From: Sphingomonas bacterium
GTDB taxonomy: Bacteria > Pseudomonadota > Alphaproteobacteria > Sphingomonadales > Sphingomonadaceae
Reading direction: 5' to 3'
NCBI GenBank assembly: GCA_026785965.1
Contig: JAJAYY010000228.1
Span: forward strand, 1-7,431
DNA length: 7,431 nucleotides
Shown here: one piece after another, positions 6,840 through 7,431 of the stretch
Position numbering within the stretch: position 1 is the first letter of the stretch
Layout: each line of letters begins with the position of its first letter
Translations under genes and position numbers: made by a program
Notes under the pieces: model-generated
Told to the model about the DNA's origin: nothing
What the model saw: only the letters and a program-made list of their open reading frames with translations
Database searches by the model: none

Positions 6840-7431
6840 ATGACGAAGCGTTTTCCCGTCAAGGCGATGCTGTGTTCCAAGCTGGCAATCGCCACCGCGC
6901 TGGTGGTCGGGGCGACCCCGGCCGCCGCGCAGAGCCTGCAAGGCACCTTTGCACCGCCGACTGGCGCGAGCGTCAATCAGTCGGTTCCCGGCCTGACCAC
7001 GGTCACCGTGACCGCACCCCAGGCAGTGATCGACTGGACCGCGACCGGGCCGAGCAGCGGCGGGCTGACCACCTTCCAGGCGATCAACACGACCGCCAAT
7101 TTCCAGGGCACGGCCAATTTCGCGATCCTCAACCGGGTCGCGACGACTGTCAGCACCGACGGAATCTATCTGAACGGCAACATCAATTCGACGGTCAACG
7201 GACTGACTGGCGGGACAGTCTATTTCTATTCGCCCAACGGCATCGTCGTTGGCCAGAACGCGATCATCAATGTCGGCTCTCTCGGGCTGACGACTTCACC
7301 GATCGCGAATGACGGCAGCGGCAATTGGATGACCGGCTTCGGTGGCGCGAGCCCGAGCGTTACGTTCGGTGCGGCCGCGACAAACAGCTATGTGCGGACG
7401 GACACGGGATCGTTGATCAAGTCCAATGGCC
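6840..7431 (+). CDS. Filamentous-haemagglutinin-type exoprotein (TpsA), N-terminal part only
   Basis: The first 197 residues of a secreted TPS-domain protein, running off the right edge. A signal peptide (KR, then a hydrophobic stretch LAIATALVVGA) ends at PAAA-Q near residue 30. The TPS (haemagglutinin N-terminal) domain follows: VIDWTATG (63-70), ANFAILNRV (92-100), LNGNINSTVNG (111-121), TVYFYSPNGIVVGQNAIINV (126-145) and GSLGLTTS. This matches the family pattern of a strand ending ILNRV, then NPNGI, then a small-residue strand before LTAS-like residues; here NPNG reads SPNG, as I recall from sphingomonad homologues. The domain is recognised by the POTRA domains of TpsB and seeds the right-handed beta-helix. 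No extended signal peptide (ESPR) is present. It starts two bases after tpsB, sharing its mRNA. The passenger function (adhesin, haemolysin, contact-dependent toxin or other) cannot be told from this fragment. Confidence 0.9.
   Translation, partial: MTKRFPVKAMLCSKLAIATALVVGATPAAAQSLQGTFAPPTGASVNQSVPGLTTVTVTAPQAVIDWTATGPSSGGLTTFQAINTTANFQGTANFAILNRVATTVSTDGIYLNGNINSTVNGLTGGTVYFYSPNGIVVGQNAIINVGSLGLTTSPIANDGSGNWMTGFGGASPSVTFGAAATNSYVRTDTGSLIKSNG

Noticed and set aside
6872..7312. Plus-strand open frame of 146 codons inside tpsA
   Set aside because: Wrong frame; the frame from 6840 has a signal peptide, a TPS domain and a near-perfect Shine-Dalgarno.

Overview
The window is dense, GC-rich bacterial chromosome with five protein-coding genes plus one that carries an internal stop. 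The gene set, the alphaproteobacterial style of intergenic DNA, and a filamentous-haemagglutinin-type exoprotein whose TPS domain reads YFYSPNGI point to a sphingomonad (Sphingomonadales). That placement is inferred from family resemblance, not from a marker gene.

Left part (1-2697, minus strand): the histidine-utilisation genes hutI and hutU. They overlap by four bases (ATGA) and read out of the left edge, so hutU lacks roughly its last 65 residues. They encode steps two and three of histidine breakdown: urocanate to imidazolonepropionate (HutU) and imidazolonepropionate to N-formimino-L-glutamate (HutI).

Middle part (2739-4941, plus strand): divergent from hutI, after a gap of only 41 bp, lies an arginase/formimidoylglutamase-family gene. 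It is the natural candidate for the last step, formiminoglutamate to glutamate, but it carries Asn-Asn where the family normally has the Asp-His metal-site pair. 82 bp further on is an Amt/MEP ammonium transporter gene. From its well-placed Shine-Dalgarno and ATG it runs 13 codons into an in-frame TGA, exactly where the family has a near-invariant Trp, and then continues with every recognisable transport residue intact. Together these genes look like a nitrogen-scavenging region: histidine nitrogen is released as glutamate and formamide, and ammonium is taken up or recaptured. No glnK is seen beside amt.

Right part (5095 to the edge, plus strand): a two-partner secretion pair, tpsB (outer-membrane POTRA/beta-barrel transporter) then tpsA (secreted beta-helix exoprotein, N-terminal 197 residues only). 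They are separated by two bases, and the tpsA Shine-Dalgarno lies inside the end of tpsB. The 153-bp gap upstream of tpsB holds an AT-rich stretch with a near match to a CtrA box.

No RNA genes, insertion sequences, CRISPR arrays or convincing terminators are visible, and no gap exceeds 300 bases. Nothing here looks like a wholly new system. The points most worth a second look are the amt nonsense codon, the altered metal site in the HutG-like enzyme, and the TPS pair with its possible CtrA control.
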